From assembly GCA_022496185.1 (NCBI GenBank), contig WTXG01000441.1:1-22681 (forward strand): a DNA stretch of 22,681 bases, in the 5' to 3' direction. This document shows, piece by piece, positions 8,970-18,926 of the stretch. A program made the translations under genes and the position numbers. A model generated the notes under the pieces. The model searched no databases and had not been told where the DNA came from. It saw only the letters and a program-made list of their open reading frames with translations. The DNA is from Multifurca ochricompacta. Lineage: Eukaryota; Basidiomycota; Agaricomycetes; Russulales; Russulaceae. How positions within the stretch are numbered: the stretch's first letter is position 1; every line of letters starts with the position of its first letter.

Positions 8970-9297
8970 CCCCCCTGTAAGCATTCCTAGTCCATTCCAC
9001 CCCATACAAGATCAATACCATAAGTTCTTCCTCCTCCATGCTTGACTGTTGGAGTGGCAGTTCTGTCAGAGAGTGGTTACCATGAAAATTGGACAGTGGA
9101 TGACTGGAAAAGGATCTTGTGGTCAGGTGAGACTATAATGAACAGAATTGGTTCAGACAGAAGGAGCTACACTTGGAAAAATAAGGGAGAACCACCCTCT
9201 GACAGAACCACCACTCCAACAGTCAAGCATGGAGGAGGAAGAACTTATGGTATTGATCTTGTATGGGGTGGAATGGACTAGGAATGCTTACAGGGGT
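8970..9297. repeat. Inverted repeat inside Tc1-like element 2
   Basis: 8970-9068 is the reverse complement of about 9193-9297, with few differences. Landmarks are CCCTGTAAGCATTCCTAG on the left and CTAGGAATGCTTACAGGG on the right. The right arm is transposase coding sequence (GGGRTYGIDLVWGG). The left arm is an antisense duplicate of it, joined directly to the gag-like ORF. It is the same kind of structure as the 785-bp palindrome, in a different Tc1-like family. Confidence 0.85.
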
Positions 9298-9929
9298 TTA
9301 GGGGATCATGAATCCATGCCATTACTGTGATATTTTGGATGGTGGAGTGGTGGAAAGGTTTGAAAAGTTGGAAATGGTGGAGGGTGAAACCATGTTTCAG
9401 CAGGACAATGACCCAAAACACAATTCCAAGAAGGCAAGCCAGCAGTTTTAAGACAGGAATATTGAAGCCTGGTATGGATAGCCCAATCCCTTGAAATATT
9501 AGCCCCATTGGACACGTCTGGGTGGATCTGAAGAAGGATCTTAACCAGTCAAGGGGGTACCTGAGTTGTGGGAGAGGGTGGTGGAGGAGTGGAATAAAAA
9601 TGCACCAGAATGATGGCAAAAGGTTATAGAAAGGATGACTAAAAGGATTCAAGGAGTTAGCAAGGAAAAAGGGGTGAAATAAAGTAGTAATTGGGCAGAT
9701 AGTGGATTTAAAATGTGGGTCAAAAAACTGTCCTGATGATTGATTGATTTGATTTTATCATAAAATGCTTATATCATGGCCACTTTCTTTGATCCAAATT
9801 GGGCATGGTAGCCAGGAAGCAGGGCTTTCAGACATACAGCCACACCATAACCAGATTCCTAAATGCTGAGGTGCTATAGAGTGAATACTAGAAATGGTGC
9901 AAACATTGGGACAGTTTTTTGACCCACTG
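9069..9929 (+). mobile_element. Tc1-like element 2, 3' two thirds
   Basis: It runs from the transposase catalytic domain to the terminus GACAGTTTTTTGACCCACTG (ends 9929; TA 9930-9931). Right of the TA the sequence is LTR B. The 5' transposon end and N-terminal domain are missing, replaced by the fold-back at 8970. 9596-9929 matches 4723-5058. The terminal motif recurs inverted at about 9717. Confidence 0.82.
9075..9680 (+). pseudogene. Tc1-like transposase catalytic domain, frameshifted
   Basis: In order along the strand: NWTVDDWKRILWSGETIMNR (the first catalytic Asp of WSDET is Gly here), HGGGRTYGIDLVWGGMD, a second catalytic region reading FQQDNDPKH in another frame (about 9391), a degraded third region (about 9480-9520), and the C-terminal helix region (WNKNAPE, TKRIQGVSKEKG) ending at about 9680. 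There are at least two frameshifts and several stops, including TGA where TGG is expected at about 9610. The residue order identifies it as a Tc1-type DDE transposase. It is dead. Confidence 0.88.
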
Positions 9930-9957
9930 TAGCTTGTCCTTCCTGATCACATCCCCT

Positions 9958-11393
9958 TAGTGATTGGCAGGGGTAACCCTGGGGTATCCTCGTTGGTACC
10001 CATACCTGTACCCATACCTGTCACTACAGGTATGGGTAACCTGTGGGTTATCTGTGGGTCACCCATGAAAATGCATGCAAGTTCTTTACTTGCATCGCAC
10101 ATTTCAGATGACCAGCCCAGGCCTTCCTGGACCAAGATGATACACAATGCGTTCATTTGTGGCTGCTTAAGATCCCTCAATGACTCTTGTTTTATGTTTA
10201 GAAGATTAAGATAATTTATTATTCCATTTTTATCTTATTATTCTGCTTTCAATTTTATACAAGCACAACTAAAATCCACCCCAGTATACAGAGATGATTA
10301 GATAGGATGTTATAGAACATTGATGAAAAGCCTGTCAGATAACTGCACAGAATGCAAAAAAATTTGATGAACACATAGAAATTGGCAGGGGTAACCCCTG
10401 GATAATTGTTTTGATACCTGGGTTACCCATAAAATGAAATGTGTGCAAGTTCTTTACTTGCATCACACATTTCGGACATCTGGCCTGGAACATCCCAGTC
10501 TAGGAGATATGCACTTGGACACAACATGTTTATTTATGGCTACTTAAGATCCCTCAAAGATTCCTGTTTTATATTCATAAGATTAAGATAATTTATTATT
10601 CCATTTTTATTTTATAATTCTGGTTTCAATTTTATACAAGCACAACTGTTCTTTGCATTTCTGCACATTTCAGATAAATGGCCTGGGCCATCCCAGTCAG
10701 GGAGATAAGCACTTGGACACAACATGTTCATTTATGGCTACTCAAGATCCCTCAAAAATTGTTGGTTTATGTTCAGAAGATTAAATGGATCCTTTATTTA
10801 CATTATTATTTTATTATTCTGGTTTCATTTCATACAAGTGCAACTGTCCTGGTGCATTTAAGTCAACCTTCCTTAATAGGAAGGAGGTCAGACCACCATG
10901 CAATGCAATGTAGTTGCTGCCCCATGCAGCTTGTAGATACACATGGGCCTTGTTTCAGTAAACTAATTTGATAATTCAATTATATTATAGTCTAAAGTAG
11001 TCTAGAGATTATTTTAGATAGTGCCAGACTGGCAGAATTGATTGCGTGTTAATAAAACAGATGCATCATGATTTTCAAGAAGTGGATCACTGATAACACT
11101 TTTATTTTACATCACACTGTTGATCTGCTTTGATATTTCATATGATAATACTAGAACATATTTAAAAATACCCTGTAGCATACATCAGATGAGATCTTTT
11201 ATTTTTGTGGCTGCAGATGTGTTTTATCTTAGAATTTCTACTGATCTTGTCAATGCATAGTTGGCACCTATACCCACCAAACCTGCCATGCAGGTACAGG
11301 TTTCCATGGGTTGGGAGCCATATACCTGTATCTGTACCCAGCAAAACCTGTGGTGCTTACCTGCATGGGTATGAAAACCCTTGACAATCACTA
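9958..11393. mobile_element. Non-autonomous hAT element, 1436 bp
   Basis: Left end TAGTGATTGGCAGGGGTAAC; right end reverse-complemented TAGTGATTGTCAAGGGTTTT. Flanking 8 bp are CATCCCCT at 9950-9957 and 11394-11401, an exact duplication inside LTR B. Both subterminal zones (9968-10065 and about 11265-11380) are arrays of GGTACC/GGTAACC/ACCTGTACC words in both orientations. The interior has no transposase ORF. 10860-11255 is shared with 1445-1885, and the left 300 bp is shared, inverted, with 2870-3149. Confidence 0.92.
10247..10860 (+). repeat. Internal repeat units of the 1436-bp hAT
   Basis: CAATTTTATACAAGCACAAC recurs at 10247 and 10629 (about 382-bp spacing), and a degenerate third copy of the block begins near 10640. 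Each unit holds ACTTGCATC/CACATTTC, a GGCC-rich segment, CACAACATGTTCATTTATGG, TAAGATCCCTCAA, and an AT-rich tail. About 10378-10400 contains a second terminus-like TTGGCAGGGGTAACCCC, suggesting a related element end was duplicated or inserted here. Confidence 0.7.
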
Positions 11394-11727
11394 CATCCCC
11401 TTCCTATGCCTATCCCTGTGACTTGTCCCTGTGATTGCACTTGTATTTGTTTATGCTATGTTTGCCCTTGTTGATTGCATTTCTTATCTGTTTATCTCCT
11501 TATCTCTATGACCAGACACTTACTTAATTCCCTATCAGAAGCCAGGCTCTACACCCTCTGCTTCTGGATATTCAGGCCCCACTCTTCTCCATGATAACAT
11601 CACAGATAATCACCCTTTACTTACATATATAAGTCCATCATATCTATCCTGTAGACCTTAGACTCAACTTATTGAATACATTGGTGTTTGTCTTCTGGAC
11701 AAGTCCCTTGAATCCAACTAGACTGTC

Positions 11728-12319
11728 TGTTACGAACCCCACTATGTCGTCTCTTTTCTCTTCTTGATCATGTGACTGTCTGTTTGGTTGTGTTGAGGCC
11801 TTGTTGACTGTGGCTGTGGTTGCCTTTGTACCTATTTGCTCCTTATCTCTGACTTGTGCTGTGCTTATCTATGACTTGTACTTTACATCAGGACTCTTAC
11901 ATATTTTCCCACCAGAATCATGACTATACCAGATATGTCTACATATATTCTCACCTGGCCCACCCCTGCTCCATTTCCCCTTATAGCTAAATTACAACTC
12001 TGTTGATATGCCAAGTACCTAACCCAATTCAGACTCCAATTCCTATTATGTATATAAGGCCACATAGATAGCCTGTATACCTCAGACTCAACTTCTTAAT
12101 TGACTTGGTGCCTTACCTTCTGGGTAATCTCTAAGACCTGGCTCTGAAATGTCTCAGTGCTTCTGGCACTCTTCCACTCACCAGTACTAAGGGATTAGCT
12201 CCTTGGTATTGACTTCTCATCCAACTCCATACACTTGAAACACAGTGTGCACTAGAACTCATAGTTATGCTATGTGACTAAGTCACATGTCATGCTGAAC
12301 ACCCACACCAGGTGTTACA
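11728..12319 (+). mobile_element. Solo LTR, family B' (592 bp)
   Basis: It begins TGTTACGAACCCC and ends CCAGGTGTTACA, flanked by CTGTC (11723-11727 and 12320-12324), an exact 5-bp duplication within LTR B. TATATAAGG at about 12051 indicates plus orientation. Downstream blocks (GACTCAACTTCTTAATTGAC, CTCAGTGCTTCTGGCACT) resemble LTR B, so the families are relatives. It holds CpG sites (TACGAA, GTCGTC) that the surrounding LTR lacks. Confidence 0.9.
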
Positions 12320-12437
12320 CTGTCTCAGTGCTTCTGGCACTTCTCCATTCAACACTGTCTTAGGAACAGCCCTTGACAGTGACTCCTCCATCTCCTCTAA
12401 GAAGTCCTTAGCAACTTCTTCACTGAACTGTTGAAAC

Positions 12438-13003
12438 TGTTACAACTCACTGTTGACTGCCTGGACAGTGGGTTGTATATGAGGGGAGGATTTGGAAGTG
12501 GGCAAAGGATGAGAGTGAGGGTGAAAGTGCAGGAAGACAAGCAACAGCTCAAGACAAGGGATGAGAAGCCTTCCACAAGGTGGGGCTAATCTCCTAGGTA
12601 ATCAGGAACTGGATCACAAGTGGACAGTCTGGAGCTGTCCATTCTATTCCAAAGGGTTTATATACATAATTACAACTGGGATTTTGGTCTGTGCACTACT
12701 TTAGGGGAGGTTAACTTTGCTTTAACTCCCCACTGATCCACCAATGAGAATAGCCCCACTTTTGGGCTTAGAAATCCACAGTCTGCAGTCCGCAGTTTGT
12801 GGACTGCTGTTTAGGCATTGTGGGGTTCTGTTAGTACTCTTCCCACAGGTCTCCAATTTGGCAGAAGTCTGGCTCTGGTCCGGACCGGCTCTTCTCTGGT
12901 CTTAATCTAGGGTTATTTTGTCTTTTGAGGTTCTGCAAGGTCTCTGGGAACATTCAGGAATTTCCAGGGGGTCAGGAGGTCTCTAGGGTGTCAGTTCATG
13001 ACA
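12438..13003 (-). mobile_element. 3' LTR of chromodomain gypsy element (566 bp)
   Basis: On the minus strand the LTR begins TGTCATGAACTGACACC at 13003, directly after the polypurine tract, and ends GTGAGTTGTAACA at 12438. TATATAAACC lies near 12657-12666 on the minus strand. The low-coordinate border is where LTR B homology ends (after GAAAC, 12433-12437). GAAAC is the predicted 5-bp duplication, but its partner lies outside the window, so this edge is less certain than the other. Confidence 0.8.
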
Positions 13004-13019
13004 CTATCCCCTCTTTAGG
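13004..13019 (-). other. Polypurine tract of the gypsy element
   Basis: On the minus strand CTAAAGAGGGGATAG abuts the LTR start TGTCATG. It overlaps the last codons and the TAG stop of the pol frame, a usual compact arrangement for priming plus-strand DNA synthesis. Confidence 0.8.
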
Positions 13020-14169
13020 GCCTTGCTGTGCCACAGCAAGTTTGTCAGAGGTTGGGGGTCTAGGCAGGGTGGGGTGTCGATGATGGAAGTCTCAAGCAGG
13101 GTCATGGCATTCTTCATTTCAGTGAAGGGGACCCAAGAGTTTTCTGAGGCAGGGTAGCCTTTCCATTTGACAAGGTAATGGATGCCTTTTCTGTTAGGGG
13201 TGTGAGCAGACTGTAAGATGGTCTCTATCTCATAATGGTCTTCTTCCCCATTTACAAGTTCTGGTGGTGGTTGAGTGAAGTTGGGTCCATGGACTGGGGT
13301 TTCTTTGTAATGGGACAGGAGAGAGTTGTGAAAGACTGGGTGGATGTGCCATGACTTAGGGAGTTCAAGTTTGCAGTTAACAGGGCCAGAGTGTATGACT
13401 TTAAAAGGACATGGCATGGGGGCTGAGTTTGGCTTTGGGTGAGTGGTGCATATATTTGTCCCTTCCAACCAAACCAGCTCTCCTGTTTTGAAAGCATGGA
13501 GGGGTCCATCTGGTCTGACTGTTTCATGAGTTCTGCAGCCACCTGGAGGGCAGCAGCTACTTTGCTAAGATAGTTTCTAGGGTGCAGAGTCTTTCTTCAA
13601 CTGACAGGATAGGGGTGGCAAAATGGAGTGGGGGAATAAACTCTGGTTGGAAGCCATACCAGATTTCAAAGGGAGATCTTTTAGTAGCACTGTGAGTTCT
13701 AGCATTGTGGGCGAACTCCATAAAGGGGATCAGTTCTGCCCAGTCATCTTGTTGGAAGTTGCAAAAGACATGGAGGTATTGTTCTAGTTCTTGGTTGACT
13801 TGTTCAGTCTCTCCATTGGTCTGGGGGTGATAGGCAGTGCTCAGGGATGATTGTACTCCTAACTTGCTCCACATTTCCTTCATGACTTTGGATGCAAATT
13901 GGGGGCCTTGATCAGAGATGACTTGGTCTGGGAGGCCAGTGCATCTCCATACATGTTCAAGGAATAGTTTGGAGGTTTCTGGAGCAGTGATATCTCTGGT
14001 GCAAGGAACAATGATGGTGGCTTTGCTGAACTGGTCCACCACCACAAATAGGGAGTCATATGACTGAGACAGGGGTAAGTCTGTGATGAAGTCCATGGTG
14101 ATTGTTCCCCATACTTGAGCTGGAACTTGGTTGGGTTGCAAAGGGATGGGTAGTCGAGGTCGAACTTTG
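13004..14169 (-). pseudogene. pol: Gypsy pol C-terminus: integrase core and chromodomain
   Basis: Minus-strand reading from 14169: the residues after the integrase zinc finger, then the integrase core. The catalytic triad is intact: Asp in TMDFITDLP, Asp in VISDQGPQF, and Glu in NGETEQVN, the last two with the canonical 35-residue spacing. The frame stops at about 13555 after a one-base loss, resumes in a second frame, and shifts again near 13490. After VHGPNFTQPPPEL comes a chromodomain (YEIETILQSAHT...HYLVKWKGYP, SWVP; about 13245-13095), which in chromoviruses directs integration to marked chromatin. The end (ALKRG, TAG) abuts the LTR. At least two frameshifts make it dead. The upstream part continues at 21437, across the hAT insertion. 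Confidence 0.93.
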
Positions 14170-14177
14170 GTTTCTTG

Positions 14178-14640
14178 TAGGGTTTAAAGGTTCAGTTAAC
14201 TTAACTGAAAAAAGACTGGGACCGAACCGGACTGAACTGAAAAAAGACCAAAAAACGGTCCCGGTTAAGGCATTTTCACTTCATGCAGTTAACCAGTCTT
14301 ACATCTTCAAGCATCCCAAAAGACCGATAAAAACATGGTCTTAACCGGTCTTAACCGGTCTTTTTATGTCATTTTATTCATAATGCCTTTGCTGTAATAT
14401 AATGCTGTCATATAATGTAGATAACATGAAAGAAGCCTGTTGAAAACTGCACAGAATGTGGATATTGATTCATTTTTGCATTTTTAAGACTTGAGGCAAT
14501 CAGATGCATTCAAAATTGCTTATACAGAAATAATATTCATATAACTAGTATCCTACAAAATTTCAAGTCAGATCATGTGTCCGATCTTAAATGAGACAAG
14601 AATCAGTTGTGTTATCTATGCAAATGCAAAAAAATGTGAA
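14178..14640. repeat. Left subterminal inverted repeat of the large hAT
   Basis: 14178-14640 is largely the inverse of about 20975-21428. Next to the 20-bp terminus lies an array of AACCGG, GGTCTTAACCGG and GACCGGTT-like words (about 14190-14365). Then come GAAAACTGCACAGAATG, TTTAAGACTTGAGG, TCAGATCATGTGTCCGATCT and GAGACAAGAATCAGTT, all mirrored at the other end. Repeated short words next to hAT ends are typical transposase-binding regions. Confidence 0.85.
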
Positions 14641-15220
14641 AAAATGCAAAAAAAATGCAAAATGCGGGGCACGCCGATTGGACTGTGCATTACCTTCCTA
14701 TCTAGGAAGGTAGGCTTAAGAATGCACGCACGCGTGTCATCAGTACAGAGATGCCAGAATCAGTCTGGCATAATTTAATTAGTACATCTCAGATCAAATC
14801 ACATCATCCGCTCATTTAATTTAATAGCTGATATAGCACATCAAATGTATATAGCTTCTATAATAAAGTAGTTGCTATCACTCTATTGAAAGCATCTAAC
14901 AAGGTGAGATAGTTAGTAGTATTGTAGTATCTAAATACAAGCCTGCACCATGCTGGTTCCACAACGTGTGCATTCAGGGCAGCTCTAATGGCTCAAATGT
15001 GCATCTGGAACACCTATGACTTCAATAAACTATGACTTCATGACTATAGCACTCTATATTTTTGACATAGTTACAAATCTTTGTGCTTAAGGACTCCTAA
15101 ACACTCAGGACAGACATGTTTCGAGTCACACACGTGCATTGTTAAGCCTACCTTCCTATTTAGGAAGGTGATGCATCAATTCGCTTTTTTTCGCGTTTTT
15201 TCACATCTCTATAGATTCCT
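14600..15220. repeat. Second inverted repeat near the left end
   Basis: 14610-14735 and about 15110-15215 are inverted copies sharing AATGTGAAAAAA, TGCATTACCTTCCTA, TAGGAAGGTAGGCTTAA and ATGCACG. At the core of each is a palindrome, CCTTCCTATCTAGGAAGG at about 14694 and CCTTCCTATTTAGGAAGG at about 15150. The loop (14740-15105) has no ORF of note. A trimmed version of the same palindrome occurs near 10872. It may be a small MITE within the hAT, but no target duplication was found. Confidence 0.65.
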
Positions 15221-15313
15221 TGAATGTCATCTCCATGGGACAGCTAGTATGATCATATTTGTTGTTACTATGTGGCAATGATTGTAGAACAAAATATATT
15301 ATATATGCCTAAC

Positions 15314-18300
15314 TCAGAAACATGTTACAAACTCATCTGCAGCTGTTTCCCACTCCTGATGCTCCCTATCTAAAATCAACAGATCTTTGAATTCCTTCAT
15401 TTTGTGGTCAAATACTTCTTCCACCTGAGCTGAGTTCCAAGCAGCAAGGTCTCCAATATTATTCCTCCAGGTAAATTTCATGACTTGAAGCTCTTCAAAA
15501 TGCGTGGCACCTAATTGAGCACGGCACTTTGTGGCAATTTCACCACCAGCAGAGAAAAGGTGTTCACATGGGACAGATGATGCCTGACAAGCAAGGTAAT
15601 CAATAGCAATCTGTCGAAGAGTGGGGTAAGTGTGCCCATTGTTCTGTAAACAGTATTTATGTCTGATTTATAGGACATCATAGAATAACATACCTGCCAC
15701 CATTTGACAATGTTGGTGTCCTTGGTTACATCAGAGGGCAAGTCCTTGAGATATTGCTCTAACTCTGCCTGCCATTCATGGTTCAAGTCCTGACTAGCTA
15801 TCAATGCTAGGCGATGGCGGTCATATTCCGACAGGAGTGAGTCATTGCTTTCTAGGAGTTCAATATTTGCTGCTGGCTTGTGAGTTGACACTTTTCTTCG
15901 ACTCTTCCAGTATTGCTCCATCTATCATATCAAAACATGTCAGTAGAGCAGAGCAGTGTGAAAGTATATAACATACTGTATTCTCAAGTATCTGACATGC
16001 CTCATCTTGCCAATTCTTCGCATGCTGATTTCCAGCCCTATGTTCTGCTTCTTGTTCTTCAGCACCACCCCACGCGAGCTTGATGTATGCAAGTTTGAAG
16101 TATGGATGCAATACTAGATAGAGAAGATTAGCTTAAGAGATAATTTGAACATATCCTACTCACCAAGTGCCAAAATGTATGCGGGTTTCCTGTCAAACTG
16201 CGAGTAATACTTGTTTAGCTTTTCCAGTCCATCATTGATTGCAGTTTGATATTTTTTGAACTGAGGGTTGTCGTGTTTTGCTTCCCAAGCTGTCTGAAGT
16301 TCTTCAATTGCAGGAAGTGCTCACCACAGGGTCGGACACTTTTCAGCAGAGAAGTATTGCTGTATTCTATTAGAATCCTGTCAAGTGAGGAGATCAGTAA
16401 CAATGAGAATGATCAGTTACAATTATGTACTGCAATAATTTCCACTGCTTTCATAACGTGTTCCCAGTCTTGTTCAGTAAACATGAAGGCAGACCACGGG
16501 ATGTGTTTTACAACCTGGCCATCATGTTGAATGGTGGTGATAGGACCATAGTGATGGTCGGCACTTGCAACAAAAAGATTGATAGGCTATATAAGAGGGT
16601 AAGTTAGTTGAGAAAGGGTAATGGCAATATGATGCACTGTACCTGGTGAAGTTTGTGAGACCTACTCAGCATATGATAAGCAGTGCCCCATCTGACATTG
16701 CTGTGAAGTGGAATGTTGAGGGGATTTGGAATGCCACATTCGATCTGAAGCTTGTCAAAGGCTTCAATGCGTTGCCCTGATGACTGAATCTGATGTGATA
16801 TGTTAGAAGTGTGTTGACCAGGAGACAGATGGCATGAAGGACAAACCTTGATTGCCAGGGTTTGAATAGATGCAATAACGTCCAGTGATCCATTAAGCAC
16901 ACGGTTATTGGACAGGGATGGGTCATATTCCCAAATTGCAGTGGCTGTTTCTATGGCTGTGATCCTAGTGATATGGTCCATGACATCAATGTTTGCAAGA
17001 TTGACAACATGAGATAAGCAACTGATGATTTGCAGCATTAATGATAACAGTATGTTGAGGAAGCAGGTACTTACAGCAACTGATTCTCATCTGCAGACCA
17101 GATGGGCAGCTTGCATTGCTTGTGGATGGCTTCAATAGTTTCACACTTGCTTGTATTGTTTGACGCGTTGTCGAGGGTGACAGTGAGGAGCTAGTTAGAT
17201 GATCAGATAAGGTGTTGAATTGACTCAGATATCAGCTCACCTTTGATCATTTGCCATTAATTATCCCAATACGATCGCATACACCCACAAAGTACTGTCC
17301 CAAGTTCTCTCCACTATGTCCACCTGATATTGTTCGGAACCCAATAACTTCAGAGCGCATGTTCCATTTTTCACCATCCACCTCGATCCAGTGCGCAGTC
17401 ACCCCAAGAAAACCCGCTTTGGTTGTGTCGACTGTCCATCCATCTGCAGTGGCAGAGATCAAGCCTGGGGCTTTCTGTAATGCAATGGCAGTAAGTCTAA
17501 CTTGCTCTTATCTAACAAACTGTTAATCACCTCAATATCTGCCTTCAGTTCCCTCAACTGTTGGACAAACTCGTTATGCAAGTGCTTTACAACATCGTTA
17601 GTTGTTGGAAGGTCGTATGAAATGGTTTGGGGCCTCATTGCAACTAGACAGTTTGGAATGCTGTTTTGCTCGCCACAGCCAGAGACTATGCACAATATTC
17701 AGTAGTGTCAAACCAGATTGGCTACATACTCACCTGATCATCAATAGCAATGAATTTAGTCACAGCATGCAGTAGATTCTTGCATGTAAATGAAACTGGA
17801 GTGCTACCTTTGACAATGAAGTCTAGCGTTCTCTGCTTTGGGCCGGGCTTCTTTCCTTTCTGTGACTCTTCCATCTCTTTCCAGATCAAACGTGGGATTG
17901 CCCAGTGCTGCTCAGTTATATTTGCTTCCTTACATAGAGTTTTATACAGATCATAATGCTTCCGAATGTGGGCGTGACATGAGGAGTTCCCACCTGTGTG
18001 GAATGCCTTTCGCTTTCCCTCCATGGCGATGAACTCTGTATCATTTCTTATCACAGGTGAGTTTATGTCATTAACAATTAGAAAATCAATAACATACCTG
18101 CATGGATTACACCATCATCCCAGCACTGTGCTAACCTCCCCATCTTTCAAAGTGAATTGAACCCTTACTCTGTCAGAGAATATAAGTAGAAGGTCTCTCG
18201 TTTTTTCCTTTTGTGTATTGACTTGTGCAGGAATGGATATATTGTGACGTTCATCCATTCCATCAGACTCCTTGCATACATTAATTAATATTATTCACCA

Positions 18301-18350
18301 GTCAAATGCAAAGCTACATACCTCATTCTCACTTTGCAGATCACCATGTG

Positions 18351-18382
<32 letters not shown>

Positions 18383-18591
18383 AGGACATTGACATCCATG
18401 TCACTGTCATCATCCTGTACTTCTTGTTGCAAGTGCTTCCGTTGCTTTTGAGTGCACTCCTTATCTGATTCATCTGATGATGATAACTCTATGGGCCATT
18501 TGGATCAAGCTCCTGGAACCTTTTTCTCTTGTTGCTTTTTTGTGAGTGCCTTAGACTGTGATGCTTGCTTGGATCTCATTGCAGATTTCAT
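15314..18591 (-). pseudogene. hAT transposase, about a dozen exons, three in-frame TGA
   Basis: Minus strand. Proposed start is the ATG at 18591 (MKSAMRSKQASQSK); 18714 is an alternative. Order: basic region; Ser/Asp/Glu-rich segment with a 10-Asp run (about 18350-18380); an exon at 17734-18035 with a degenerate BED-type zinc finger (CHAHIRKHY); first catalytic Asp in ISATADGWTVDTT (17241-17474); second in TVTLDNASNN (17075-17190); CLSHVVNLANIDVMDHI (16847-17021); exons 16643-16789, 16431-16586, 16164-16377, 15977-16113 and 15694-15921; and the C-terminal hAT dimerisation region with CEHLFSAGGEIATKCR (15314-15643). Introns of 49-62 nt have GT...AG borders, and the phases join correctly at TTGCT|TTGC (17022-17074). 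In-frame TGA codons lie at 18505, 17247 and 16321, and there is a probable frameshift near 17690. It is recognisable end to end but should not give a full protein. Confidence 0.9.
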
Positions 18592-18926
18592 CCTAGTTGC
18601 TATGCTAGTAGATACAAGAATCGATGTATTACCGTGTATTACATAAGACAGACAGTGTTTGGTGTTTGGTAGTTTGTTTGTGCTTGGTAACCATTTGTCA
18701 CTCGGACTTTTCATTTTTTCATTTTGTCACCATTCAAATTACTACTACCATCCACTCCAAACGTGGTCTATATGTCTCACACACACCGATAAATTCGACA
18801 GGGCACTTGTTGAGACCTGGAAAGGTGACATGGACGACCTTATCATATTGTATGTTTCAGTCTTGTCACAGCCATTATCAGCACTAATAATCCTGCTCCA
18901 GCCCAACCACCAGGTCAGCTGAAGAG
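18592..18926. other. Space between transposase and captured segment
   Basis: This would hold the transposase promoter (minus) if 18591 is the start. Short ORFs on both strands lack motifs. The right part could be a decayed continuation of the captured gene upstream of TQAD, but I see no RRB1-like motif there. Confidence 0.4.

Larger units (their letters stand above)
9932..12437 (+). mobile_element. LTR B (second copy), split by hAT and LTR B'
   Basis: LTR B survives as 9932-9957, 11402-11727 and 12325-12437, collinear with the sense strand of the solo LTR at 3344-3925 (TCACATCCCCTTC, TTACTTAATTCCCTATCAGA, ACATATATAAGTCC, GACTCAACTTATTGAATACA, TCTCAGTGCTTCTGGCAC). The left end was displaced by Tc1-like element 2 at a TA, and the right end by the gypsy LTR at 12438. 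It has the same orientation as the 5' LTR at 7257-8007, so it could be the 3' LTR of that element, whose interior would be almost wholly lost. Confidence 0.78.

Noticed and set aside
9904..10214. Overlapping ORFs with GTGMG-like repeats on both strands
   Set aside because: They come from the GGTACC-type word array at the left end of the 1436-bp hAT.
17251..18032. Several plus-strand ORFs of 60-90 codons
   Set aside because: They are antisense shadows of transposase exons that carry the catalytic and zinc-finger motifs on the minus strand.
18351..18380. An ATC/GAT trinucleotide run as an independent microsatellite
   Set aside because: It encodes the Asp run within the acidic region of the hAT transposase frame. 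It may be unstable, but it is part of that exon.
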